Assembly (NCBI RefSeq): GCF_041820985.1
Contig: NZ_JBGUAU010000014.1
Coordinates: 62,001-126,000 of the forward strand
Reading direction: 5' to 3'
From: Evansella sp041820985
GTDB lineage: Bacteria > Bacillota > Bacilli > Bacillales > Salisediminibacteriaceae
DNA length: 64,000 bases
Shown piece after piece: positions 45,732-53,394 of this stretch (the stretch's first letter is position 1; each line of letters begins with the position of its first letter). The translations under genes and the position numbers were made by a program. A model generated the notes under the pieces. It saw nothing but the letters and a program-made list of their open reading frames with translations. It did no database searches and had not been told where the DNA came from.

Positions 45732-46181
45732 ATGGTGGATTTTTCTAAAAAGGATTATTCTTCGGAAAAAATAAAGAAAGAATTTGAGGAATTAAATGCT
45801 CTTCTTAAGCCATTCGTTAGAAAAAGTTTACTATATGGGATTATATCTGCCCCTCTTTTATCTGTATCAATTGTAAACCTGTTTTACCTTCTATTAATTT
45901 TTTCAGCTGAATACAGTATTCTAATTCCAGGAGTTATTTTTTCAATAACAGGTGCATTGGGGGTAGCGCTATTTAAAGAAGCGTTACATCAAAACAAAGA
46001 AGCAAGAAAAATGACTATGACATATATAAAAGCACGAATTACGAATAGTAAACATGTAAATTATCATTCAAAAGCAGATTATCTTATGAAATTAGAACAA
46101 AATAAAAAAGATTTTCTCCATATCTTTATTCAATTTCTCAAATATGAAGACAGAATGAAAGACATCAATACTCAGGAATAA
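45732..46181 (+). CDS. DUF5392/YwnF-like membrane protein
   Basis: A 149-aa protein with a charged N-terminus, two hydrophobic segments (about 38-63 and 66-85) and a basic C-terminal helical region. It resembles the DUF5392 (YwnF-like) proteins of Bacillaceae from memory; function unknown. It has an ATG behind GGAGTG, and its own terminator. Whether it works with the motor genes is not shown. Confidence 0.7.
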   Translation: MVDFSKKDYSSEKIKKEFEELNALLKPFVRKSLLYGIISAPLLSVSIVNLFYLLLIFSAEYSILIPGVIFSITGALGVALFKEALHQNKEARKMTMTYIKARITNSKHVNYHSKADYLMKLEQNKKDFLHIFIQFLKYEDRMKDINTQE

Positions 46182-46185
46182 TTAG

Positions 46186-46222
46186 GAAGCTATCTATTAA
46201 ATCAATGGGTAGCTTTTTTCGT
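46186..46222 (+). terminator. terminator after the DUF5392-like gene
   Basis: Stem GAAGCTATC / GGGTAGCTTTTTTC with a 12-base loop. Ends in a T-run. Confidence 0.7.
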
Positions 46223-46312
46223 GATGATAAGAGTTGAATTGATCTGTTTGGTTAAACTATAACAACTTATGACGAAGGCGGATCGGCATCTCCCCACAGG
46301 AAAGGAGTGGAC

Positions 46313-46353
46313 AGAAGCGAATGGAATACTATCCAACAAAGTTGTTAAGACTT
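46313..46353. repeat. interspersed repeat, copy 2
   Basis: Begins AGAAGCGAATGGAATAC and is similar for about 41 bp to 18352-18392. It contains the small palindrome CAACAAAGTTG. Confidence 0.5.
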
Positions 46354-46458
46354 GATAGGTTATGTTAGCTTGATAACCTATATTTTCAGGGGAAACTTTC
46401 TTTATAGTTTAATACATAGATGTAATCCAAGGACTGTAAAAATGAAGAGGTGACATCA

Positions 46459-46674
46459 ATGAACCAAATGGAGACAGAAAGATTAATGTCGATGTTGTCT
46501 ATCTATGAGCGAAGGGGAAGGGAAATAGGAAGACAAGAAGGCAGAAACCTTGGTCTTATTGAAGTAGCAAAACGGATGCTAGAAAAAGGAATGAAAAAAG
46601 AAGAAGTTCTCGAGCTAACGGGGTTATCAGAAGAGATGCTCAACGAATTAGTTAGAGATTATTCTCTACGTTAA
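46459..46674 (+). CDS. stand-alone C-terminal tail of an Rpn-type (PDDEXK transposase-like) protein
   Basis: A 71-aa ORF, ATG behind GAAGAGGTGA. The sequence RGREIGRQEGRNLGLIEVAKRMLEKGMKKEEVLELTGLSEE closely resembles the C-terminal helical region of Rpn/PD-(D/E)XK transposase-like proteins, in which the EGR-type repeats precede a GMS-x-EEI-x-x-x-TGLS motif. The nuclease domain is absent: nothing upstream in 46182-46450 encodes it. It could be a leftover fragment or a free-standing antitoxin-like RpnS peptide. The good ribosome site favours expression. Confidence 0.65.
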   Translation: MNQMETERLMSMLSIYERRGREIGRQEGRNLGLIEVAKRMLEKGMKKEEVLELTGLSEEMLNELVRDYSLR

Positions 46675-46696
46675 CAATAACAGAAACTTTTTTATT

Positions 46697-46858
46697 GGCT
46701 ATGTTAAAGGATAATGTTGATATTTATACAATGTTGATTTTTACGGAAGGTGCGAGACCATTTAGAAAATCCTACCATATTTTTCTGCGTGCGGTGCCTT
46801 TCGAGGATGCCTATTCAGAGTCCTGTAGTAAAAATCAACATCAACGTTTAACAGAGCC
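46697..46858. mobile_element. 162-bp MITE with terminal inverted repeats and 8-bp target duplication
   Basis: The left end GGCTATGTTAAA and the inverted right end GGCTCTGTTAAA begin 30-bp terminal repeats with about five mismatches. The element is bounded on both sides by TTTTTATT (46689-46696 and 46859-46866), a perfect 8-bp direct repeat and likely target-site duplication. It has no ORF. End sequence and duplication size are of the kind produced by ISL3 or IS1595 family transposases; the parent is not in this window. Confidence 0.82.
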
Positions 46859-47040
46859 TTTTTATTAGAAAACTCCACAACAATTCAATCATAAGCCTAA
46901 CAATTTTTAGATAGTCTCTAAAGAATAAAACATTCCTGACACAGTTCATAAAACTTGAAATGCCATAAAGAACTCTTCAAAATAAAGATATTACTTTTTA
47001 CATAGTAGGAAAGTGTGATAGATAATGGGAGGAATAGAAT

Positions 47041-48084
47041 GTGGAGATTGGTATTAGCACGTTCGTAGAGACAACGCCTGATGTGAAAACTGGAAAGGTG
47101 ATTAGTCATGCTGAACGAATTAGAGAAGTGGTAGAGGAAATTGTTCTTGCTGATAAAGTAGGACTAGATGTTTTTGGTGTAGGGGAGCATCATAGAGAGG
47201 ATTTTGCAGCTTCTGCCCCAGCAGTCATTTTAGCTGCTGCTGCCGCTAAGACCAGTAAAATTAGACTAACTAGTGCGGTTACAGTACTTTCTTCGGATGA
47301 CCCTGTACGAGTTTTTCAAGACTTTGCAACAGTAGATGCTATTTCTAATGGACGAGCGGAAATTATGGCAGGACGTGGTTCTTTTATTGAATCGTTTCCC
47401 CTATTTGGCTACGATTTACAGGATTACAATGAACTATTCGAGGAAAAACTCGAGTTACTATTGAAGATTCGCGACTCAGAAAAGATTTCTTGGAAAGGTG
47501 GGCACCGACCTGCAATTGACAATTTAGGTGTGTATCCACGTCCAGTTCAGAATCCTTTACCTGTCTGGATTGGTAGCGGTGGTAATTCAGAATCTGTGAT
47601 TCGAGCTGGTTTATTAGGATTACCATTAGTTTTAGCAATTATTGGTGGAAGCCCGATACAGTTTGCTCCATTGGTTCAATTATATAAACGTGCTGCAGCA
47701 CAAGGTGGACATGATGTTTCGAAGCTACCGATTGCCTCCCACTCCCATGGTTTTGTTGCAGAAACATCAAAAATTGCGGCAGACAAGTTTTTTAAACCAA
47801 CGCAGCATGTCATGAACGTGATAGGACGTGAACGCGGATGGGGACACTACGGCCGTGAAACATTTGATGCAGCACGAAGTTTTGAAGGTGCGTTGTATGT
47901 TGGGGACTCGGATACAGTGGCGAAAAAAATAATACATTTACGTAAAAATGTTGGAATCACTAGATTTATGCTACACGTACCAGTTGGTTCTATGCCACAT
48001 GAAGATGTAATGAAGGCTATCAAACTATTAGGTACAGAAGTAGCTCCGAAGGTTAGGGAAGAAGTTGCCAGTTGGGAATCTTAG
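47041..48084 (+). CDS. luciferase-like flavin-dependent monooxygenase
   Basis: A 347-aa LLM-class oxidoreductase, which uses FMNH2 to oxidise a small substrate. Signature parts are GLDVFGVGEHHREDFAASAP near residue 41, KIRLTSAVTVLSSDDPVRVFQDFATVDAISNGR near residues 72-105, and WIGSGGNSESV near 178. It starts at a GTG behind GGAGGAATAG. The substrate is unknown. It is monocistronic and ends at a strong terminator. Confidence 0.9.
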   Translation: MEIGISTFVETTPDVKTGKVISHAERIREVVEEIVLADKVGLDVFGVGEHHREDFAASAPAVILAAAAAKTSKIRLTSAVTVLSSDDPVRVFQDFATVDAISNGRAEIMAGRGSFIESFPLFGYDLQDYNELFEEKLELLLKIRDSEKISWKGGHRPAIDNLGVYPRPVQNPLPVWIGSGGNSESVIRAGLLGLPLVLAIIGGSPIQFAPLVQLYKRAAAQGGHDVSKLPIASHSHGFVAETSKIAADKFFKPTQHVMNVIGRERGWGHYGRETFDAARSFEGALYVGDSDTVAKKIIHLRKNVGITRFMLHVPVGSMPHEDVMKAIKLLGTEVAPKVREEVASWES

Positions 48085-48118
48085 AGTACTGATAATGAAG
48101 AAAAATTCCTTCTAAAGA

Positions 48119-48164
48119 GGAAAAAGCCAGATTAAGCATTAGTGCTATATCTTGGCTTTTTCCT
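48119..48164 (+). terminator. intrinsic terminator of the monooxygenase gene
   Basis: Stem GGAAAAAGCCAGAT / ATCTTGGCTTTTTCC with an 18-base loop and T-rich end. Confidence 0.85.
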
Positions 48165-48368
48165 TTACTTTAATTAATGCTTGAAATGGCACGCCATCTA
48201 CCTGATAATGAAGTGATTTGTCCACTGCTTTATCCGACTCTCAAACTTATATTTTTGTAACTGCATTTTTATTTGTACTCGTTGGGTAAAAGTAATATTT
48301 TCAAGAAGGACAGTTAGGGTAATCTACTTGTGACATGGTGGTAACCGAAAAGACACTGAATAACCGAT

Positions 48369-48432
48369 GAAAGAAAACAAGAGTGGATAAATTCCCCGCA
48401 TGAGTAGGTGAATTCCACTCTTGTTTTCTTTC
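48369..48432. repeat. perfect 18-bp inverted repeat with 28-bp spacer
   Basis: GAAAGAAAACAAGAGTGG at 48369-48386 pairs with its exact complement at the right arm, ending 48432; the inner AATTC/GAATT also pairs. The right arm is T-rich. It lies between the monooxygenase terminator and the promoter of the two-component system, so it could insulate the two. Confidence 0.65.
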
Positions 48433-48458
48433 TTCCGTGTATAGTGAGATTCTATTTC

Positions 48459-48476
48459 GTTTAAATTTTGTTTAAA
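48459..48476 (+). promoter_or_regulatory. direct repeat GTTTAAA-N4-GTTTAAA, candidate response-regulator site
   Basis: Two GTTTAAA copies are 11 bp apart, a spacing typical of OmpR/PhoB-type operators. They end 23 bp before the likely -10 box TATGCT at 48499-48504, thus covering the -35 position. A matching site in inverse orientation lies upstream of the ABC genes at 50656. Confidence 0.55.
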
Positions 48477-48552
48477 ATACTCCAACCGAATCCATAGGTA
48501 TGCTATTGTTTTAATGGAAGAATAGTTAGATTGGAAGGAAGAGACTGGAAGA

Positions 48553-49221
48553 ATGAAGATTTTATATATAGAAGATGAAAAGGAACTCGGATCATGGGTA
48601 TTCGAAGACTTAACAAGACGTGGTTATGAAGTGATTTGGCTTACGAATGGGGAAGGAGTACAAGAGTATTTGGAAACGTCCGATATCGTTATACTTGATG
48701 TGATGTTACCTGGCCTCGATGGTTTTTCCATTGGGAAACGAATAAAGAAAAGTTATCCCCAAATACCGATTATGATGCTATCGGCTAGAGCTCAAATGGA
48801 TGATAAGTTGGAAGGGCTTCAGTTTGCAGATGACTATGTTACAAAGCCTTTTCATCCTGATGAATTAGAAGCAAGAATTCAAGTTTTAGCTCGAAGATTT
48901 GATCGTATTGTGCCAGAGGAAATCCAAGTACAACATTTACGTTATGCCCCTAAACGATACGAGTTGATTCATGAGGAGAAAAGCGAACCAATCTTTTTAA
49001 CTGCGAAACAGTTACATATATTGGATTATCTGATTAAACATGCTGGACAAATAATGACAAAAGAGCAAATCTTTGAGGCAATTTGGGAAGAGAACTACAT
49101 AGAAGGGGATAAAACATTAATGGTACATATTCGATATTTACGTGAAAAAATTGAGAAAAATCCAGCAAAGCCATTGATCATAGAAACAATACGCGGTATT
49201 GGTTACCGCTTAAAGTTATGA
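48553..49221 (+). CDS. OmpR/PhoB-family response regulator
   Basis: A 222-aa two-domain regulator. The receiver domain has the acidic pair in YIEDEKE, phospho-acceptor Asp49 in VILDVMLPG and the conserved Lys in YVTKPFHP. The C-terminal winged helix has KQLHILDYLIKHAGQIMTKEQIFEAIW and VHIRYLREKI. It is translationally coupled (ATGA) to its kinase and followed by an ABC exporter. It likely activates the exporter through the direct repeats at 48459 and 50656. Confidence 0.95.
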   Translation: MKILYIEDEKELGSWVFEDLTRRGYEVIWLTNGEGVQEYLETSDIVILDVMLPGLDGFSIGKRIKKSYPQIPIMMLSARAQMDDKLEGLQFADDYVTKPFHPDELEARIQVLARRFDRIVPEEIQVQHLRYAPKRYELIHEEKSEPIFLTAKQLHILDYLIKHAGQIMTKEQIFEAIWEENYIEGDKTLMVHIRYLREKIEKNPAKPLIIETIRGIGYRLKL

Positions 49222-50555
49222 GACTTAATCGAACACTTCAAACAAGATATCTAGCAATGATAGTTTGCTCTATGCTCATTCTTCCCATTGCGTTTCCTTT
49301 AGCAAGTTTTGTTACGTACTTACCAGCTATCATTTTCAAAGATGATATCATTACTTATAATAGTACAGAAATAGCATCGTTATGGCATGAGGCGGCTGAA
49401 CAATTGTCTTCTCCTATGCAGGAAGAAATCATCCATACTCTTGAAAATTGGGAAGAGATGTATGAAGAAGCAAGTATGTTTTGGGTAGATGAATGGGGGA
49501 GGACTCGCTTTAAAACAGATCCGTCCTTGCCTATTCCTGAGCTTTGGAATCCTTCCTACACAGTGTCCTTTATGAAGGATAGTTACGGTGGAGATCCTTT
49601 TACTGTTGTTGCATTTATTGGAAGTACAAAGGACGATGGCTTCCTTGTTTTGCAAATCCCTAGAGTCTTTATGGACTATCCAATACGACAATTGGAGGAG
49701 TACTACCAATATATTTATTTAGGAATGGTTGCACTTGTTTTACTAGTATTTATCTCCCTTTCTTGGTTCTTCTTTAAACGAATTAGGAAGAGGATTGTTC
49801 AACTTCAAGTATCAATGGACGTAAAAGATAAAGGTATACCAAGCCGTGTAAAAGTAGGGGAGAAAGATGAAATAGGTGCGTTAGAAGAATCCTTTAATAA
49901 CATGATACATCAGCTAGAAGAAGGGCGACTTCGAGAGCAGGAAGAAGAACAGCTAAGAAAAGAGTTAATTGCAAACCTATCTCATGATTTACGTACGCCA
50001 TTAGCATCCATAAGAGCCCATACATTTTCCTTAGGTGAGGAGGAGAAGCTTTCATCAAAAGGAAAGCAATCCGTTGCTATTATAGATAAAAAAATTGATT
50101 ACTTGCATAACCTTATTGAGAACTTACTTTCTTATACATTACTTACTTCAGGGAAGTATACTTATTGTCCACGAGATATTGATATAAACAGAGCAATAAG
50201 GATGTCTTTAACAGCATGGTACCCTATTTTCGAGAAAGAAAAATTTACAATCGACATTCAGTTGCATGAACAAACGGTATATTGGGAGATAGATCCTAAT
50301 TGGTTCGAAAGAATTCTAGATAATGTATTTCAAAATGTCGTTCGTCATGCTTTAAGCGGCAAGTATATTGGAGTTCTATTCGATGGAAAAACAATATCTA
50401 TTATAGATAAAGGACAAGGAATGAAGGAAGAGTCCTTTAACGCAGGAGTAGGAATCGGGCTTTCCATTGTACATATTATGGCGAAAGAAATGAAGATTTC
50501 TTGGGAAATTAAGAGTTCCAACACTGGAACAATCATTACACTTACGAAGGAGTAA
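49218..50555 (+). CDS. sensor histidine kinase with extracellular domain
   Basis: A 445-aa membrane kinase. Two membrane helices (about 14-38 and 160-182) enclose an extracellular domain of about 120 residues, a HAMP-like linker (185-240) follows, then HisKA with His256 in NLSHDLRTPLASIRAH, and a HATPase domain with NVFQNVVRHAL, DKGQGM and GVGIGLSIV. The large sensor domain distinguishes it from the BceS type, which has almost none. It probably senses a cell-envelope-active compound, as suggested by the ABC genes downstream. Confidence 0.92.
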   Translation: MRLNRTLQTRYLAMIVCSMLILPIAFPLASFVTYLPAIIFKDDIITYNSTEIASLWHEAAEQLSSPMQEEIIHTLENWEEMYEEASMFWVDEWGRTRFKTDPSLPIPELWNPSYTVSFMKDSYGGDPFTVVAFIGSTKDDGFLVLQIPRVFMDYPIRQLEEYYQYIYLGMVALVLLVFISLSWFFFKRIRKRIVQLQVSMDVKDKGIPSRVKVGEKDEIGALEESFNNMIHQLEEGRLREQEEEQLRKELIANLSHDLRTPLASIRAHTFSLGEEEKLSSKGKQSVAIIDKKIDYLHNLIENLLSYTLLTSGKYTYCPRDIDINRAIRMSLTAWYPIFEKEKFTIDIQLHEQTVYWEIDPNWFERILDNVFQNVVRHALSGKYIGVLFDGKTISIIDKGQGMKEESFNAGVGIGLSIVHIMAKEMKISWEIKSSNTGTIITLTKE

Positions 50556-50655
50556 TTCGTTCAGATTATCACACCAGTATTTAAACGTTGGAATTGGTGG
50601 AAACAACAGGTCTTGCCTCTCTCTTAAAGCTCATTCCTTATTACAAGATAAAAAA

Positions 50656-50673
50656 TTTAAACAATTTTTAAAC
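50656..50673 (+). promoter_or_regulatory. direct repeat TTTAAAC-N4-TTTAAAC upstream of the ABC genes
   Basis: Two TTTAAAC copies 11 bp apart. Read on the other strand, the site at 48459 gives the same pattern (TTTAAAC-AAAA-TTTAAAC versus TTTAAAC-AATT-TTTAAAC here). It lies about 58 bp before the ABC start. Confidence 0.55.
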
Positions 50674-50730
50674 TTAGCTATCACCTTATTTTAAATCTCT
50701 TGCTTTAGTATAAAGTGCGAGGTGATAGTG

Positions 50731-51645
50731 ATGAGGGAATATGTTGTAGAGACAACAAACTTAACAAAAGAATTTAAATCAACGATAGCAGTGAAGGATG
50801 TGGATTTAAGAATTCCTAAGGGAGCTATTTACGGATTTCTTGGCCCTAATGGAGCTGGAAAAACTACCGCGATCAAGCTCCTATTAGGATTAATACAGGA
50901 AACCAATGGTTCTATTTCTATATTTGGTGAAGATCTAAAGAAAGCAAGGATCAAGATATTGCAAAAGGTAGGGGCATTAGTAGAAGCTCCATCGTATTAC
51001 GACCATTTAACAGCCAGAGAAAACTTGGAGATACTACGAGTATTACTTCAAGTTCCTAAGAATAAAATTGATGAGGTCCTTTCCATAGTTAAGTTAGAAA
51101 AGGATGCAAACAGGGCAGTGAAAAGCTATTCATTAGGTATGAAGCAACGATTAGGAATTGCTGCTGCACTCATCGGTAATCCAGAATTGCTAATTTTAGA
51201 TGAACCAACAAATGGACTTGACCCTTCTGGGATTATTGAAATTAGGGAGCTTATAAAAACATTACCAAGACAGTACGGTATAACTGTTTTAGTATCAAGC
51301 CACCTATTGTCGGAAGTAGATCAAATGGCAACAGAGGTTGGCATTATATCAAAAGGTTCGCTCATTTTTCAAGATTCGATTGAAATTTTACGAAAAAAGT
51401 CCGTAAGCAGAATTATGATTCGTACAAATCATAATGAATTTGCTCAAAAGATTTTAGCTTGTCAAGATTGTAACGTGAATATGGAAGGAGAATATATAAC
51501 ATTTCCCTCTAATGAAGATAAGGAGATCTCGAAAATTATAAAAAACCTAATAGCGAAGAATGTGGATATATACAGAGTGGAAGAAGCGAAGAGTTCGTTA
51601 GAATCTATCTTCTTGGAAATGACGAAGGAGGATAATAGTCTATGA
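50731..51645 (+). CDS. ABC transporter ATP-binding protein, lantibiotic-immunity (LanF/BcrA) type
   Basis: A 304-aa ABC ATPase. Walker A GPNGAGKTT near residue 40, signature YSLGMKQRLGIA near 133, Walker B LLILDEPTNGLDP near 156 and H-loop SSHLL near 190 are all normal. The C-terminal extension fits the BcrA/LanF class that works with small ABC-2 permeases. The ATG at 50731 follows GAGGTGA. It overlaps the first permease gene by 4 bp. It should power export of a peptide or antibiotic from the membrane. Confidence 0.92.
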   Translation: MREYVVETTNLTKEFKSTIAVKDVDLRIPKGAIYGFLGPNGAGKTTAIKLLLGLIQETNGSISIFGEDLKKARIKILQKVGALVEAPSYYDHLTARENLEILRVLLQVPKNKIDEVLSIVKLEKDANRAVKSYSLGMKQRLGIAAALIGNPELLILDEPTNGLDPSGIIEIRELIKTLPRQYGITVLVSSHLLSEVDQMATEVGIISKGSLIFQDSIEILRKKSVSRIMIRTNHNEFAQKILACQDCNVNMEGEYITFPSNEDKEISKIIKNLIAKNVDIYRVEEAKSSLESIFLEMTKEDNSL

Positions 51646-52349
51646 GCTTTTACGTCCTTCGTGCTGAATTTAAAAAGCTTACGATGATTATGTGGATTCT
51701 TGTGTTTTTAGGTCCTATCGGTGTATTTACACTAACTGCTTTTAATTATTATGTACGTTATGATTGGTTACGAACGCAAACGGATGATTATTGGTTACAA
51801 CTTCTGCGCCAATTAAATTTATTTATCATTCCAGCTTTGGTTTTAGGAACCGCATTGCTTGCGTCCATCGTTGCTAGTATAGAGCATAAAACAAATGCGT
51901 GGCGAAAACTTCTAACGTTACCAGTTCCCAGAGTAAATATATACTGCAGTAAATTTATTGTTCTTAGTCTCCTCTTGTTACTTTCTACATTATTAACATT
52001 TATAGGAACGTTATTATTTGGAAGCTTCTTTGACTGGGAACAACCTGTTCCTTATGGAGCCATTGCCATCAATAGCTTTTATCCTTTTTTTGCAGTACTA
52101 CCTTTATTAGCACTGCATCTTTGGTTTTCTGTAGCTAAATCTGATCAAGGACTTCCATTGACGGTAGGGATTATTGGTGCAATTGTTTCCATGTATTCTT
52201 ATGGTGGTCCGGAATGGTTTATATGGAAATGGGCACATTTAGAAAATAAATGGGAGATTCCTGAAATAAGTGTTTTCCTTGGCATCATCGTAGGTTGTAC
52301 CATTCTTCTCTTAAGTTTGCTTCATTTTGAGAGAAAGGATGTGAAGTAA
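51642..52349 (+). CDS. ABC-2 permease, LanE/MutE-like
   Basis: A 235-aa membrane protein with six predicted helices, the size of LanE-type immunity permeases. It contains KTNAWRKLLTLPVPRVNIYCSKFI, the coupling-type motif shared with the next gene (GGWKQLLALPLNRAQIYVSKLL). It overlaps the ATPase gene by 4 bp and the second permease by 1 bp. It likely forms a heterodimeric channel with the second permease. Confidence 0.85.
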   Translation: MSFYVLRAEFKKLTMIMWILVFLGPIGVFTLTAFNYYVRYDWLRTQTDDYWLQLLRQLNLFIIPALVLGTALLASIVASIEHKTNAWRKLLTLPVPRVNIYCSKFIVLSLLLLLSTLLTFIGTLLFGSFFDWEQPVPYGAIAINSFYPFFAVLPLLALHLWFSVAKSDQGLPLTVGIIGAIVSMYSYGGPEWFIWKWAHLENKWEIPEISVFLGIIVGCTILLLSLLHFERKDVK

Positions 52350-53068
52350 TGTTTATGAACCTATTGTATACAGAATGGATAAAAATAAAAAAGTCTAGCC
52401 TTTTTATCATCCTTCTGATAAGTCCAATGCTCTCCATTGTTGTAGGTTATTTTACGATGTTTGACTTTGGAGGGAATCAATGGATCAGTCCTTTTTTTCA
52501 AATGATTATGATACATGCTGTTTTATTCTTACCTTTGTTAGCAGGAATATTTTCCGCAGCAGTTTGTAGATATGAGCATGCTCATGGAGGTTGGAAGCAA
52601 CTACTCGCTTTACCGTTAAATAGAGCGCAGATATATGTATCCAAGCTTTTAATAATATGTTTATTTATGGCCTTAACACAAATATTATTTTTATTAGGTT
52701 TATTTCTAGTTGGGATGATTCATGGATACACCGATCCATTTCCATGGGAGTTCATTCTTATTCGTTTGGCAATGGGGTGGTTAGGATGTTTACCAATAAT
52801 ATCGCTTCAATTATGGGTATCTACTGCTTGGGCCAGCTTTGCTGCGCCAGTCGCTCTGAATGTAATCTTTACTTTACCTAATTTGCTTGTTGCAAATTCA
52901 GAAAAGTTTGGTCCTTGGTATCCATGGGCTCAGCCATTTTTGGGAATGGCTCTTACAGATAATACAGGGTTCACCTTTTCTATTGAAACACTTGTATTCG
53001 TGATTCTTGGGTCATTTTTTCTTTTTTTAATTTTTGGTATAACTTATTTTAGTAGAAAAGCTATGTAG
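52349..53068 (+). CDS. ABC-2 permease, LanG/MutG-like
   Basis: A 239-aa six-helix permease related to the preceding one, with the shared motif HGGWKQLLALPLNRAQIYVSK. It ends the five-gene two-component and ABC set. No lantibiotic precursor, dehydratase or cyclase gene lies in the region, so the set would be an immunity or resistance module for a peptide made by others. Confidence 0.85.
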   Translation: MFMNLLYTEWIKIKKSSLFIILLISPMLSIVVGYFTMFDFGGNQWISPFFQMIMIHAVLFLPLLAGIFSAAVCRYEHAHGGWKQLLALPLNRAQIYVSKLLIICLFMALTQILFLLGLFLVGMIHGYTDPFPWEFILIRLAMGWLGCLPIISLQLWVSTAWASFAAPVALNVIFTLPNLLVANSEKFGPWYPWAQPFLGMALTDNTGFTFSIETLVFVILGSFFLFLIFGITYFSRKAM

Positions 53069-53198
53069 GGTGAATAAACTATAAAAATTCTTACTTCTAT
53101 CTCTTTACTACACCACCGTTTTACTGTGTTAGAAAATTTGACACAAATTTTTGTTGAAGGTTGCTGGTGAATTTGTTAACATGTAATAAATGAAATGG

Positions 53199-53269
53199 CT
53201 ATGTGTAACTGGCGCACACGGGTTACCGTGAGGGAGCACATAGTATCGACTAGTCGTTCGCCTGGGCAG
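53199..53269 (+). promoter_or_regulatory. ZTP riboswitch (pfl motif)
   Basis: P1 is formed by CTATGTG (53199-53205) and CACATAG (53237-53243). Inside are the conserved GTAACTGGCG and the hairpin with ACGGGTTACCGTGAGGGAGC, as in known pfl motifs (ACTGGCG ... GGGGAGC). After a linker hairpin (CGACTAGTCG) comes the invariant GCCTGGGCA that makes the pseudoknot. Aptamer order, spacing and conserved residues fit the ZTP class. It precedes serA; ZTP signals a shortage of 10-formyl-tetrahydrofolate, and serine is the main one-carbon donor. Confidence 0.92.
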
Positions 53270-53304
53270 AGGTAAGGGAAATTTTACATCCCTTACCTCT
53301 TTAT
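53270..53304 (+). terminator. expression-platform hairpin of the ZTP riboswitch
   Basis: Stem GAGGTAAGGG / CCCTTACCTC, starting directly after the aptamer, followed by TTTAT. The T-run is short, so it may act as a terminator of moderate strength. When ZTP binds, the pseudoknot using GGGCA likely prevents or competes with the hairpin. Confidence 0.65.
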
Positions 53305-53394
53305 GCATATAGGAGGGATGGTATTAGCGACTTTTTTTCTGAAGATATGTTTGAAAATTTGCAACTATCAAAAATGAAATGGGGAAAATGAAAC

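Noticed and set aside
43013..46181. Complete Zorya system
   Set aside because: Only ZorA- and ZorB-like genes are present; the next gene is a small DUF5392-like membrane protein and no helicase or ZorC/ZorE-like nuclease is seen.
50556..53198. Lantibiotic precursor gene near the immunity module
   Set aside because: No short Cys/Ser/Thr-rich ORF with a ribosome site was found in the gaps around the ABC genes.
53316..53390. Leader peptide between the ZTP hairpin and serA
   Set aside because: The ATG is too close to AGGAGG and the 19-codon frame has no bias or known pattern; the longer frame would need an ATT start.
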